This document shows, in pieces, positions 11,904 to 23,930 of a stretch of 64,000 bases of DNA. Both the position numbers and the translations under genes were made by a program. The stretch lies in the NCBI GenBank assembly GCA_030762175.1, contig CM060833.1, positions 154,417,501 through 154,481,500 of the forward strand, written 5' to 3'. The notes under the pieces were generated by a model. It was not told where the DNA came from, made no database searches, and saw nothing but the letters and a program-made list of their open reading frames with translations. How positions within the stretch are numbered: the first letter of the stretch is position 1; each line of letters starts with the position of its first letter. Source of the stretch: Metallyticus violacea. Taxonomy: Eukaryota > Arthropoda > Insecta > Mantodea > Metallyticidae.

Positions 11904-12827
11904 ACTAAGCTATACCTCTTTCTATTACTGTTAATAAACGCATACTTTGGCAGCCCGCAAATTCAGAGTTTAGAAGGGGCAGAGGGCATTTTTAACCTTT
12001 GCTTGACAGAGCTAGTTTAACCAAAAGTTGCTGCAGTTTGTTTGTGTGTGGTTTTCAGGAATGCATTCAAGAGTCTTACTTTATATCTTCCACAAACACA
12101 GCACAGCTTTTTAAGTTTTAGTAACTGGCTCTAAATATCAGCTAACTTCTGCTATTTGTTACTGTTACAATATGCAGCTTTATTACTGGTTTACTGTTGT
12201 ATGCCAAAGCGCTTGCCCGACACATAATTAATAACAGCCTAAAATGTTCTAGAAGTTGTATTTGTAGGTAAGCTAATACACAGCATAGAGCTTTAATCTC
12301 TATTTTTCCAAGATCGATATTGTATACTGACAATGGCATTTCTGCTCAAATCAACGAGAGAGTTGTTTAGTTCTTTACACCATTCACTAGGTGCGCTGTC
12401 GAAAATGTTTTTGTGAAGATATTTCCATAAACTGTGGCATGTTTTAAAAAATATGACTGTTCCATAAATTCTGAATATTAAGGAATTCTTTCCCTAAACC
12501 ATTTTGATTTGAACGGTTGATATTGTAAAATCTTCGAGTTGATTTATTGTAAATGAATTGTTTTCCCTGTGCTGCTACCTGCAGGTATTTAAAGGTTCGG
12601 AAACGAAGAAAGAAATACCAGTAAGTGTTTGCTGTTTGCTTTGAATTATATTTGTATAACTACAATATTTTTTTCTTTTTTTTTTTCTAGCATTTGTTTT
12701 ATTTCTGCTTCAAATACACCGGTTTATTCTTCAATACTTTGTTTATACAGGGCTAATTTTGTACATAGCCTCCCTGAAAATATATGACTTTGCGCCGCCT
12801 AGATATCAGAGCTCGCATTTCAATATT
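11904..12827. other. No recognised feature
   Basis: Ordinary AT-rich sequence with a T-rich run near 12670. No recognisable coding. Confidence 0.5.
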
Positions 12828-13715
12828 CGAGGGCTAGTCAAAAAAGACTGAGAATTTATATTTTTACACATGGAATACATTAGGCTCGGTTCACATTGGT
12901 GCAGTTTTTTTTTTTTTTCAAATATTTTCCGTTCAGTTGAACGCACTTTGCCAGTCCTGAAAGTCATTTTTTGACATCTTCTTTAATTCCACCTGAGCCT
13001 TTTTCACGACGCCTAGGAAATTCCAAAAGCTCCCCCTTAACTCCTTTTTCAGACAGGGAAGGAAATAAAAGTGACAGAGGGCTAAGTCTGGGGAGTATGG
13101 AGGATGGGGGACATACTCCAAGTTCCCTACACACTTCCACTCGCACCATCTTCTGTTCATGAGTCAGAAATTTGGGACCCACCTCACACAAACGCGTCTC
13201 ATGTTCAAGTGATCATGCAGAACTGAAAATGTACTGCCATGGGAAACGTGTAGCATGTTTGTCAAATGTTATTTGTTGTTCTTTAGAAACAATGAAGTCG
13301 GTCTGTGTTAATCATTGTTTCGTTTACTGCTGTTGATGGAGCTCCTGAACAGCCTTGCTTTATTGTTGAAACCTCCTTAAATTCCTTGAACCATCGAAGT
13401 GCTGTGGATTGTGGCAGAAATCATCATCAATGCCTGCTGCAACAACCTGTAAGCTTCCAAGTCGGATTTCTGCAAACGAAAGCAAAACTTCAACATAGCA
13501 TATTGCTCTTTACGAATCATATATTTTGTATGTAGGCGGCTGGCAACTGACTTACAGTTTGTGTCCCTTGAGTACAGACGCATGCGCGAACGATCTTCTG
13601 TTTTTTGTCCACCAATCAGGACTTTGATTCGTTTTCATCGTGGAACAATGTTTCAACAATGTTTCTTTGTACGCGCGATAAAAAAAAACTCTCAGACTTT
13701 GTTGACTTGTTCTCG
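12828..13715 (-). mobile_element. Mariner element M1, internally deleted
   Basis: The inverted ends are CGAGGGCTAGTCAAAAAAG and, from the right, CGAGAACAAGTCAACAAAG, both followed by a CTGAGA motif. TA follows the right end; the left flank is TT, probably a mutated TA. At 888 bp it is about 400 bp shorter than a full mariner, matching a gap in the encoded transposase. Confidence 0.82.
12933..13600 (-). pseudogene. Mariner transposase with internal deletion (M1)
   Basis: An N-terminal piece resembles mariner helix-turn-helix sequence (RLQKSDLEAYRLLQQA). A middle piece reads PKFLTHEQKMVRVEVCREL and joins directly to YVPHPPYSPDLALCHFYFLP. The segment holding the first two catalytic aspartates is gone. 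The third catalytic position, normally D in APCD or APSD, is H here. There are several frameshifts, and it is inactive. Confidence 0.85.
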
Positions 13716-14230
13716 TAATTAAGGGACTAAATTATCGGAACTTGTTCTCCTAAATGTAAACACCATTCTTCATTTTGTGCTCCTGTTCTTCCTTATATAA
13801 AACAGAGGTTTTCTAATAAAAAATTCAACTTCCGTATCACCTTGCTTTGCGTCAGAATTGAATTGCCTTCAACGTCCTTAGATTAAAAATCATCGGCATC
13901 AGAATGACTCCCCTCTACTCTTTACATCAGTTATGCAGTAAATCGACAATAATTGCAAAGAATTCCTAGAAGAAATGCAATGGTTCTGTCGCGTGGAATC
14001 CAAAACTGAATTACACTGAAAGTGTAAGCTTAACAAATAACACTTCTCAATTGGCAAAAGCGTATTGCAAACGAATATGCAGTTGCACGCAAAAACAAAT
14101 GCTAGCACTTTGTAGATATAATACTATCTACACAGGGTTTGTTCTAATTTACATGATTTTCAATAGCTGGATTGTTCTCGTTTTGGGCCGAATTTAATGT
14201 CAAGCAATACTAGCGAAATTAATTTTTAAT
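13716..14230. other. No recognised feature
   Basis: AT-rich flank between M1 and SINE A copy 4. No frame with a recognisable motif. Confidence 0.5.
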
Positions 14231-14501
14231 GGTGTTTAACGCCCGTTTTTACTACTGTGGCACTACAGGCGATGAACACTGATGATACATGAAATGAAAT
14301 GATAAATTGGGAAAGGATTTTTAAGGAAGGAAACGTTCCAGGCCTAAGTTTAGGGCACCTCCCCGGAATTTGCCATTTATGAGGACTGAGGAAAACCTGA
14401 AGAAAAAAAAAAACAGTCGGGGAGGACGCTCCGGTGGAATCCGAACTCCAGACCTTCCGCTCACGAGTCCGCGCCTTAACGACGTCGGCCACCCGTGGCG
14501 G
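14231..14501 (-). mobile_element. SINE A, copy 4
   Basis: Full length. The flanks TAGCGAAATT and TAGAGCGCAATT may be a decayed duplication. An A-run of about 13 replaces the usual AAAAAAC segment in the body. Confidence 0.92.
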
Positions 14502-14574
14502 TTAGAGCGCAATTGAAATAATTACTAGAACATAATGGAAATAACACAAAAAAAAAAAACGCCAAAAGTCTTCA

Positions 14575-14960
14575 AGAACAGAACCGAATTATTGACTTTG
14601 GAAGAATCAAGGTCGATACAGGAATAGAAGGCAATGGACTCGCAGATAAAACAGCAAAAGAGGAAGCAGCAGATGGTAACCTGGAAGTAGTATATTATAA
14701 GAAACAAAGTGCACAATTATTACAAAAATTATTGAAGAAATACTCACCAAATGGGAAAATTAATGGGCAAAGGAGGTACATTTCAGAATTTCTTCCGGAC
14801 TTTATGACTTAGGATAAAGAAAACCTTGAGGATGACCGTAAATTTAACTTCCATGATAACAGAAAATGAAAAACCCAATGATTTACGATAATAAATTATC
14901 CTACGTACCAACAGTATATACTCGTATGTCAGGTCAAATTTAATGAGGCAGGTAACACAA
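14575..14960 (+). pseudogene. R1-like LINE RNase H fragment
   Basis: One frame from about 14603 reads RIKVDTGIEGNGLADKTAKE, the RNase H signature H-x-G-x-x-GN-x-x-AD-x-x-AK with the histidine replaced by D. It continues YISEFLPDFMT and, in another frame, SGLYDLG, as in the spacer after RNase H in R1-type elements. No reverse transcriptase is attached. It may belong to the same family as the relic at 40241. Confidence 0.75.
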
Positions 14961-16337
14961 ATAAAACTTAATAGTTGACCCATGTAACAAGATAAACTAT
15001 TGTTAAAATACTTACAGAACTCAAAAACTTTATTCAGACAATAGAATTTACAGCAGTGTAAATATGTTTTAATGAGAAAGAAAGACAGTAAGTTTTTAAG
15101 CTATAATACGGAATGTAACAGTATGTTTATAACACATGTGTATTTTATTTCCATTTTGCAATGCAGAATGCTATACGAAGGTACATAAAAGCCACATCAA
15201 TTATTTAATAGTGATCCATAATATATCCATTTTTCGGTTTAGTTCTATTAAGACACAATCCATTACCAAATTCAACAACAGTAGCTAAAATACAGCAATA
15301 GAATTCTACAATTGCCTAAACATCTGCAAGTTTCTCCTCTGTCTTCTTTCGTTTTTTTATTTTTGTCTTTAATATACCCCTTTTCCCGCCACTTTCTAAA
15401 CAATTCAGTTACGCATGAGCTTGAAGGGATAGAAGCTGCAGGAAAACGAGGTCTAAATTTACGTGCATATCTGTCGTAAGATTATCTCTTTATAAGTTTC
15501 AACAATGAATATTCATTGCTCGACACGTACCGCACCATTGTAAACAAGGGGTTTACTGTAGCTCGCGTGTTTTCAACAAGACGTTAGCTGCCGAGCGGTG
15601 ATTGATTTTCTTTCCGTGAGGTAGCTGTCGGTTCTCCCAGTAAACGCGCACCGTACGGCCCACAGGAACGCGGCAAGTTTGAAATGGACCGCGCAGTATT
15701 ATTTATGTTCCAATTGTAGCTTATTCCAAAAATTTTCATTGACCTTCAGTTGTGCCATTCTATAAGTATAAATGTTTTTGTGAATACTATTAAAGCATTT
15801 CGTACGTTATCAAATGTTTTTTAAATGTCTAATACGGATTGCAGTCTTAGGCTATCAAACATATTCAGGATTTCCAGTAATGAAGGTTTATTATACTCTA
15901 AATAATTTTCCACTATCTGTTTATTAATAAAAATGGCATCTGTACTGGATCATCAAACTCTAAAACCTTGTAGTGCGTCACTCAAGGAAATGTTCATCGC
16001 TTTCTAATGTTTAGGCTTCGCTGTTATTATTAGAACGCTGCTAAGAGGATTTATAGACCTGAAAACGTATGGTTACTCTGTTCTCCTATTAAAAACTTAA
16101 CAAGTTGATGATATAAACTAGTCCGCAGGTCTTGGGCGTCTCAAGTTTCTCACTTGGGAAACTTGTCTCAAACGAGGCACTAACCTGGATTAGCGGATTG
16201 GTAAGCATATACTTTTAGTGCTTAAGCCTGGGCGGACATTACATTTCCACCTCATGTTATTAAACGGGTGTAGTGAGTGATTCTACTCAAATCATTGTTA
16301 CAGCAGCAGTAGCTTCAGTGTGGCGTGTGTATGTATA
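14961..16337. other. No recognised feature
   Basis: Mostly AT-rich. The 15530-15700 stretch is less AT-rich with several CpGs (GCTCGCGTG, AACGCGCACCG, AACGCGGC) but has no open frame or known repeat. Confidence 0.45.
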
Positions 16338-17302
16338 CAGAAGGTGCCAAAAAATGTATACACACTCCAGGCAAATAAAAAACTGTGTTAACATAACAAA
16401 ACTGAATTCACACAAACAGAAAATGATGAGCGCTAATCATCTTAGACTTTAACAGTTACAACAGTTGCTCAAAATACCCATCATCGGCGTCGATACACTT
16501 CTGAGTACGTTGAACTACTGATTGACCAACGTTTGCGAAAGTGTCCTCAGCGATTGCAGCACATGCCGTTTCAGTTTCTTCCCGAAGTGCTGCCAGTGTA
16601 GCTGGTTTTCTACGGTATATAACATCCTTAAGAGTTCCACATTGGTAGAAGTCCAACGGAGTTAGATCAGGAGAACGCGTTGGAAACCCCTTTGCCCTAT
16701 TGCCTTTGAACTTCAACAACATTCTCGGTTTTCCAATACCACTGCAAAATTACTTCCGCTTCATTTTGTTGTAGCAACGCAAGCATAAATAATGGGAGTC
16801 AGATCTATTTAGAGAACACCATACGATAATCTTGGCTTCATTAGTTCATTGTTGATTTATTGTCACGTAGCAACGCTATCATAATATATATGAATCACAT
16901 CTATTTACAGAACATCATACGATAATCCTGGCTTCATTTGTTCATTGATGATTTACCTGTCACGTAGCAACACTATCATAATGTATGTGAGTCACATCTG
17001 TTTACAGAACATCATACCATAGTCTTGGTGTCATTTGTTCATTGATGATTTACCTGTCACGTATCACAACACCTGTCACAACACTATCATAATGTATGTG
17101 AATCACATCTGTTTACAGAACATCATACGATAATCTTGGCTTCGTTTGTTCATTGTTGATATACCTGTCACGTAGCAACGCTATCATAATGTATGTGAGT
17201 CACATCTGTTTACAGAACATCATACTACACATTACGGTTGTTTTTCGGTCCAACTTGCAATATATTAAATAGATATCTACTGTGAAAGTTTGGCACCCTC
17301 AG
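16338..17302 (-). mobile_element. T element, copy 1 (longest tandem array)
   Basis: T is a non-autonomous DUF4817-type Tc1/mariner family defined here by inverted ends CAGAGGGTGCCAAAAAATG and CCGAGGGTGCCAAAAATG, flanked by TA. This copy starts CAGAAGGTGCC and ends ...GGCACCCTCAG with TA on both sides. On the minus strand a shortened transposase frame (88 codons from 16722) joins the N-terminal MLLKFKGN region to the C-terminal TRSPDLTPLDFYQCG part and ends QRTQKCIDADDGYFEQLL. The catalytic core is deleted. Upstream of the start lies the largest 96-bp tandem array in the window. Confidence 0.92.
16765..17225 (-). repeat. 96-bp tandem array upstream of T transposase
   Basis: Four to five units with a period of 96-97 bp (one of 111 bp through a small internal duplication). 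Read on the minus strand each unit runs GTTGCTACGTGACAGG, AACAATGAACAAATGAAGCC, AAGATTATCGTATGATG, TTCTGTAAACAGATGTGAC. The ATGAAGCCAAGATTATCG segment matches the start of the transposase frame (ATGGAGCCAAGATTATCG in sister copies). Each unit thus begins a decoy frame MKPRLSYDVL-stop, or a mutated version of it, and also has an ATG-TGA start-stop. Confidence 0.88.
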
Positions 17303-18853
17303 TAACAAGTTTAAGAAATGGTATTGAAGAATTGTCACGTTTCATATTACTCGGTGATTGCACTGTTTGATTTACGTGCTTTTCAGAAGAAATAAAGAAG
17401 AAGTTCATGAATGTTAACTAAATTCACCTTTGTACATTAGGCGTTTGGGAGAACTGCAACCCAGATCTAGCCATTCAAAGGTAGTGTCAAATAATTATAT
17501 AAGTTTTATATAAAATTGTTTTCTCCACCTAAAGAAAATTGTCTTGCTTAAACCTCCACATGTGTTCAATGCAAAAAAAGTATAATTATTTATAGCCATA
17601 AATTCACCTTCCTAATGGTTTGCGCCAAAGGTCATTGGATATTATTGACCAATAAGCATATCTCTTATGCATTTGGCAGGCACATTCTGCTGCTTTGCGT
17701 TGTTCCAACATACGCTGAGGTTTACCAATTAGGATATACATTATTTAGTCCTTGATACACTGCTAGGTTTACTGGGACGTGTATTAAAATTTGTCAAAAA
17801 TTCCCAGAGATGCCTGAAGCATCTTAGTGTATCTAAAATCTAATAATGATTAATGATTAATTGAAAGTCAATAGGTCATCCTAAAAAAATTAATGAAATG
17901 TACCTACTTGAATGAACTAAAAGCGGTTAAATAGCACGATTATGACCATAATGAAGACAACTATATTTACCTGTCTATTTACACGTCACAAATTTACTCA
18001 GAATAAACATAAACATAGACAAGGGATATCTCAACACAAAATTGGCACAACCAGAATTGGCACAGCTGTGGGAATGTTTTTACATAACAATATCAGCAAT
18101 ATATATTTATTGGTATTAATAATTGTTTGAGTGCTGCCAGCTTTACCGTAATTCTCCGATATATTTAGAAACTTTTCGAATATTCAATATTACGCTGAAT
18201 CTTGCGGAAGACGCAAAACTTTTTCTTTGCAGAAGTTTTTTTTTTTTTTTTTTTTTTTTCCTCAGTCTCCTCTCTGAAGAAATAAAGATAACCAACAAAG
18301 TTTCCACTTCTGAGAGCAAAGAACAAACCTCTTGGGCTTCCTCCATTCTGAACTTTCTTTCGGGAGTTTTCCATGCCCGTAACGCGCCCCCCCCCCCTCC
18401 CCCACCAAATTGCTGGTTCTGACTCACATCTCGAAAGGTTCTCTCCTAAAGATTCGCCTACCAGAGGAACATCCCTAATTTGTTAAAAACGCTATACTGC
18501 AGAATTAGTGTTCATATATGGCGAATATCGGAGCACTGTTGTTGCAGAAACACTTTAATGCATCACTCGATTCTACCCGAAGACAGAAGCACATCACATT
18601 TCAAAAATTTAAAAGCAAGTCAAATGACGATTGTTTTCAATAAAACTGTGATAGACCAGCTATTTGCTACTTAGTGAATTGTATTTGTTATGTATTGTGT
18701 AATGAGATAAGCGCTAACTCTAGCTCTCTAGTCAGCGACACACTTCAGTATCGCAAAGACGTGACAGAGGGAGTGGTGATTTCCATCTTCAAATCTTGTA
18801 CCGTTCGGTTAGACTATTTTGAGATAGAAGATGAGGAAGATGATGGAAATGTA
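17303..18853. other. No recognised feature; homopolymers
   Basis: AT-rich, with a poly(T) run at about 18237-18259 and a C-rich run at about 18387-18405. Frames that cross these runs are low-complexity artefacts. Confidence 0.5.
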
Positions 18854-19173
18854 CGAGGGTAGGTAGTTTCCGGCCTTGCCGATAAGGATTATCACCTTCA
18901 CCAAACCCTTATCTGGTGTCATATCTTATCAGTCAAGTAAACAAATTGCAGCTGTAACTTCCGCTCCGCTGCGGTCAGTTGTTCAGATATAGTTGCATAA
19001 AGAGAGCTGTGTGTAGATGATTGTGACATGTTCAAAATGGAGTATCGACCTATTATTAAGTTCTAGGACTTATTCCAAATGAAATTAAACAGCAATTGGA
19101 CGGTGTATATGGAGAAGCATCCCCCTCATATTCTTTCGTAAAAGAATGGGCCAAACTTTATCGAATGCGTCAA
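18854..19173 (+). mobile_element. Mariner 5' fragment M2 (same family as M5)
   Basis: It begins CGAGGGTAGGTAGTTTCC after a TA and runs through GCCGATAAGGATTATC and CAGATATAGTTGCAT to ATGGAGTATCGACC at 19037. It matches the reverse complement of the right end of M5 (39150-39706) at about 80 percent by eye. The frame after the ATG includes GASPSYSFVKEWA. Only the 5' fifth remains; a SINE A begins where the match stops. Confidence 0.85.
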
Positions 19174-19188
19174 ATGAATGAATGAATA

Positions 19189-19457
19189 GTGTTTAACGCC
19201 CGTTTTTACTACTGAGGCACCACAGGCGGTGGACACTGATGATACATGAGATGAAATGATATATTGAGAAAGAATTTTTTTAAGAAATGAAAAGTTCCAG
19301 GCCTAAGTTTAGGGTACCTCCCCGGCCTTTGTCATTTATGAGGACAGAGGAAAACCTGGGAAAATCCCCAGTCAGGGAGGACGGTCCTGGTGGGATTCGA
19401 ACCACAGACCTCCCGCTCACGAGTTCGCACCTTAACGACCTCGGCCATCCTTGGTGG
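19189..19457 (-). mobile_element. SINE A, copy 5
   Basis: Full length with a slightly diverged head (CCATCCTTGGTGGG on the plus strand). It lies directly after the M2 fragment; no M2 sequence follows it, so insertion was accompanied or followed by loss. Confidence 0.92.
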
Positions 19458-19646
19458 GATGTCAGAGACTGCTGAACTTTAGGAGCATTTCTTAAAAAAT
19501 TGTTTAATATTATTAGAAATAATCGATTACCCTAGATTCAGATTCCTTGTGTTAACAATGCATGCATTTATTTGTTTTATCCTGCTGTACAATTATTCAT
19601 TCTATTATTTTTATTACTATCATAAATGCTCCTATCTTATTCATAG

Positions 19647-19881
19647 TAGTGGTTCGAACCCTGTTAGGACCGATGAATTTTTTCGGGCGTAAAAATCCTA
19701 AGTATGGCTTCCTTCGGAAGGGAAGTAAAGCCGTGGGTCTCGTGTCGTACATTTACGGCACGAAAAAGAACCTCAAGCCTGAAAGAAGAGGTCTCTGAGC
19801 AAAATTTGTCGGCCATTTCACGCTCGGAACTGAATGCGACGCTGATGACCTGAGATGTTAAAGAGCGTCCTTAAATAAACA
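19647..19881 (+). mobile_element. SINE B, copy 4, head truncated
   Basis: It starts at box B (GGTTCGAACCCTGTTAGGAC), lacking box A, and then follows the body through to GAGCGTCCTTAAATAAA. The missing 5' end is the usual outcome of incomplete reverse transcription. Confidence 0.92.
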
Positions 19882-21888
19882 ATTTAAAAAATCCAGTATT
19901 GTCAGGGTTTAATTGTGTGTATTATTGTTCTTTTGTTTGTTTTTTTTTTTTTTAATCTTCTTAAGTTCATATTTTCCATTTTTCATTATCAATATTTATG
20001 TGTTAGCACACATATATTGATATACATAATGCTTTACGTAGGTTTATAGGTATACGAGTATTGTCAACTTTACTGTCAATGTTGTGATTGTAATATTGTC
20101 GCTATAACTTCATGTAATTATTATTAGATTGGTAGAACGAAAAATAAGGTCTAATAGCCTTAGCTCTACCAGAATAAATAAATTATTAAATTTAAAAATA
20201 AGGGGGAAATTTTACTGGAAAGTTTTAAAATTAAAATGGAATTCGTCAAAGCCAAAAGAGTGCTCTTTGCCTTTTAAAATGATAAATATTTTAATGAGTA
20301 TTTACCTTGTTGCAAAATGTAATCTAAAAATGAAAACATAAATTAGATCAACAGAGGAGTTCGCCAGAACTGTATACAATTGTAAATGTAAATATGCATT
20401 GATTTCAATTCGTTTCAACATTCGTACGATATTTCATGTGCGTTCCTCTTTAATGATGAATTGTTTATAAAGGCAGTTATTAATTAGAATATAATTGGCC
20501 GGAACGGGATATGATGGTAAATAAAAGTAAAATATAATAAATGGACAAATTGTGGAAATGTGAAAAGTAGTATCATAATGAATAAGAAATAATTAATTAT
20601 AAAAAGTTTTTCTCATATCAAGTCTATCAATGGAAAATCGAGTAACTAATATTATAACTATAAAGTATGTCAAATTTAGTTAATTATTGTATCACAAATT
20701 CAAATGTATTTCTGACAAAATGTGCTTGGAATTGGAAAAGGTCCCGCAAACTGTAGGAGCATGCAAAGATATTTTTCCTCTCCTCATGAAATATGTTCAT
20801 AGAAAGAAAAGGATGATGAAATGATTCAAGGGTATCTTTCGACACCTCGTGCCAAGTGCAAAAAGCATCAGTTTGAATGTATAGTCCCAACGAATTGACA
20901 GATGAAAGAAGAAATGACAAATATCAGGCTGAGTCCAATATTGCAAGAGAAAAGTAAAGCGCGCGCATGTGTGTGTATGTGGTTAGTTCATGTCTTTTTT
21001 GCAAGGAAGGATTTATTTACTATGTTGGCGTGGTTTCTTAAGCAGGAAAACTCGGAAGCAACAAATAATTTTGATAAAGAAAACAACTTAGTTTGTGATG
21101 AAGAGGGAAAATGAATACATATTTTAACCAAATGTACCCACTAGGAGAGCTTTAGAACAACTGGGCTTCCAGAAAAGTTTCCAAGTGAGATAGAAGGCAC
21201 TTTGAGCTTGACCAGTATTGTCAATAATCTAAATAGAATCTTCCCTGCTCAATGCTTATGACTAGAGCAAACATAAGCATTTCTTGGGAATTAAGAATAT
21301 ATTATTATTGACAGTTTTCTGTATTATAATTATTTTTTCTCTAATAGTCCATTGCAGCAAAGCAGACTGACCATTGACAAACGCAACGCGCATATTGACA
21401 ACACAGAGTTATTTTGGCCCTGCGTCCGCAGATGAATGCAAGCCGGTCGGGGCCAACGTCGCGTGATGGATAACTTTCCCTCCATTTCTGGTCGCAAAAA
21501 ATTTTATCAATAACGCATGCGCAGTATATTAGCTTTATTTCATAATGATTGCTAACCAGCGTTATTGAAGCTGATCTAAGTGATATCCATTAGCAGTCAT
21601 ACATTTGTAACATTTTTTTTTAAATAAATCTGAATTTACCTCTGTTTCTAGTTCTTCCAGTTTCTAACCAGATACTTTCTTTTAAGTTCCTCTTCTGTAT
21701 GAGGGTTATTCCTGCAAACTTTAGTTTTTCTGTTACTGGGGTAACATTTCAATGTGGTACACCTAAAATAAAATTCCCTTTACTAATACCCTGCACCAGG
21801 AGCCTTTAATTGCATGTCGTAACACAAAGAGTAATACTCATCTCTTAATTGCAAACTGAGTTATGGTAACACAAAGACAGAAATAATA
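19882..21888. other. No recognised feature
   Basis: Two kilobases of AT-rich sequence. Frames at 20684-20920 (minus) and 20902-21114 (plus) show no known motif. The 21360-21530 stretch is less AT-rich and ends in CGCATGCGCA, but nothing coding is visible. Confidence 0.45.
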
Positions 21889-23123
21889 CGAGGGGCGTTT
21901 AATAAGTCCTTAAAAATCCAAGAGATGGCGCTCGTAGTATCGAGAAATGTTTGCTTTTAGTACGTGGCATCTCTCACTAGACTGCGGTTAAAGTTTCGGC
22001 TATATCAATCACGTGGTTTCGTTGTCATGGCGATTGAAGCAACAAACTTGTGTTTATTTAGAAAGACGAGGGAGAAAAAACGTTTTGCGAGGTAATTAAA
22101 TACTTCTGTTTAAAAGGCTTAACACCGAAATATATCAAAACCGAGTTGGCAAATCTGCTTCTGTGTTTGCACTGTTTACTATTGGGTATATGAGTTTAAA
22201 AATTGACAATACACTCACAAATGATGCACATTGTTCGCGACGTCAGATGGAAGTGACTTCATCAGAAATGATTGACAAAATCCACGATATGGTTTTGGGT
22301 GATCGAAGAATCATACAGTTCGCGAAATAGTTGAAGCCACAGGCATATCACAAGGTACAGTGCGTTCAATTTTGCACGAAAAATTGAGTCTGACAAAAAT
22401 CTCGGCAAGATTGATGCCGCGGTTGCTCTCAATGAAAACCAAACGCAATCGTGTGATAACTTTGGAGACTGGCTTGGCACTTTTCCGTTGCAATCCTCAA
22501 GAGTTTTAGCGTCGATACATAACTACAGAAAAAACATGGATATACTACTGCACTCCAGAGACAAAGGAACCGGCTCCGAAGAAGGCGAAGACGGTGAAAT
22601 CGGCCGAAAAGTTGATGGTCGTATGTTTTTGGGATGCACGGGAAATCATCTACGTCGATTACTTGCAGAAAGGACGAACGATAAATAGAAAGCATTACGC
22701 GTAGTTATTGCACCAGTTGAGGGAAGAAATTAAGGAGAAACGTTCTCATTTGGCAAAGAAAAAGCTTCTCTTCCATCAAAACAATGCGCAGTTTCGATGG
22801 CGAAAAATATGCAATTAAAGTTCGAATTACTATTACATGCACCGTATTCAACAGATTTGGCCCCCAGCGATTTTTACTCATTTTCAAACCTGAAAAAATG
22901 ACTCGGCGGAAAACAATTTATGTCCAACGAAGAGATCTCTCAAAAATAGATGTCTATTTTGAGGAACCTTGCAAAATCCTACTTTTTGGGCGGCTTAAAA
23001 AGTTGGAGAAACGCTGGGAAAAGTGTATGGAGGTAACAGGAGAATACGTTGAAAAATATAAACAAATCTAGTCAAAATAATTTTATTTCTATCTTTTTCT
23101 AAGGGTTTCTTGAACGCCCCTTG
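21889..23123 (+). mobile_element. Mariner element M3, full length
   Basis: The ends CGAGGGGCGTTTAATAAG and, from the right, CAAGGGGCGTTCAAGAAA are inverted and flanked by TA (21887-21888 and 23124-23125). The length of 1235 bp is normal for a mariner carrying one transposase gene. The internal order fits a single intact insertion with only small mutations. Confidence 0.9.
22027..23071 (+). pseudogene. Mariner transposase (M3), frameshifted
   Basis: The ATG lies about 140 bp inside the left end. In successive frames the translation reads KYFCLKGLTPKYIKTEL, MIDKIHDMVLGDRRI, IVEATGISQGTVRSILHEKL, then EKTWIYYCTPETKEPAPKKA and VCFWDAREIIYVDYLQKGRT. The second catalytic position is N in LLFHQNNA. 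The third motif reads APYSTDLAPSDFYSF. The C-terminus is GEYVEKYKQI-stop. Several frameshifts, stops and the D-to-N change make it inactive. Confidence 0.9.
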
Positions 23124-23398
23124 TACTTGCTCTGGTAAGAAACTGAGACTACTTGCCCACGGAGAACCGTCTGCCGGACACTATATATTGTTACGACAGT
23201 CAACTGGCATGACATGCTGTTTTCTGCTGCGGACACAAATAAAAAAATAATTCTCGATATTTGATATCATTAGATATACCAATTGTTTAGTAGATTTTCA
23301 ATTGCAGTCTTTATTATTATAAAGTGTTGATACAACTTTTTAAATTACTTGTTTCACGTTAAAGTTCGTGGTAAAAGTCTATTTGCTGTATGAATTGT

Positions 23399-23930
23399 AA
23401 AAACAACAGTAATGTGTAATATCAACAATGAACAAATGAAGGTAAGATTATCGTATGATGTTTTGTAAATAGATGTGACTCACATTACGTTATGCTAGCG
23501 TTGTTACAACAAAATGGAACCAAGATTATCGTTTGAACAACAGAAAGCAATTTTGAAGTGGTAGTGGGAAAACAGAGAATCATATTGAAGTTCAAAGGCA
23601 ATGAACAGAACAGAACTGCCAACCCGAGTAACAATTGCACGCATACGAGACAAATTTGAGACTCGTGGTACCGCATACAGTAGAAAAACAGCTACAAGAA
23701 ACGGCATGTGCTGCAATCGTTGAGGACACTTTCGCAAGCGTTACTCAATTAGTATTCAACGTACTCAGAAGTGCATCGATGCCGATGGTGGGCATTTTGA
23801 GCAACTGTTGTAACTGTAAAACTCTAATATGATTAATGTTCATCATTTTCTGTTTGTGTGAATTCAGTTTTGTTATGTTAACACAGTTTTTTCTTTGCTT
23901 GAAGTGAATATACATTTTTGGCACCCTCGG
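23399..23930 (+). mobile_element. T element, copy 2, 5' truncated
   Basis: Only copy in plus orientation. The left terminal repeat is absent; similarity starts at AAAACAACAGTAATGTG. One tandem unit remains (ATGAAGGTAAGATTATCG, stop after ten codons), followed by the transposase start ATGGAACCAAGATTATCG at about 23515. The frame has a stop after 15 codons and is deleted from RDKFETRGT to a C-terminal ETACAAIVEDTF. It ends GGCACCCTCGG before TA. Confidence 0.88.

Noticed and set aside
16765..17225. CRISPR-like array
   Set aside because: The units are about 96 bp, continuous and diverged without unique spacers, inside a eukaryotic transposon.
18123..18427. Overlapping frames on both strands with proline, phenylalanine, lysine or glycine runs
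   Set aside because: They span poly(T) and poly(C) tracts; the runs are homopolymer translation, and frames in both strands overlap.
18674..18862. Possible host coding exon with an acidic EIEDEEDD run
   Set aside because: It is short, has no splice context and runs into the end of mariner M2; composition is ordinary.
21500..21530. CGCATGCGCA as a promoter element (NRF-1-like)
   Set aside because: It is a single ten-base palindromic match with no gene or transcript start next to it.
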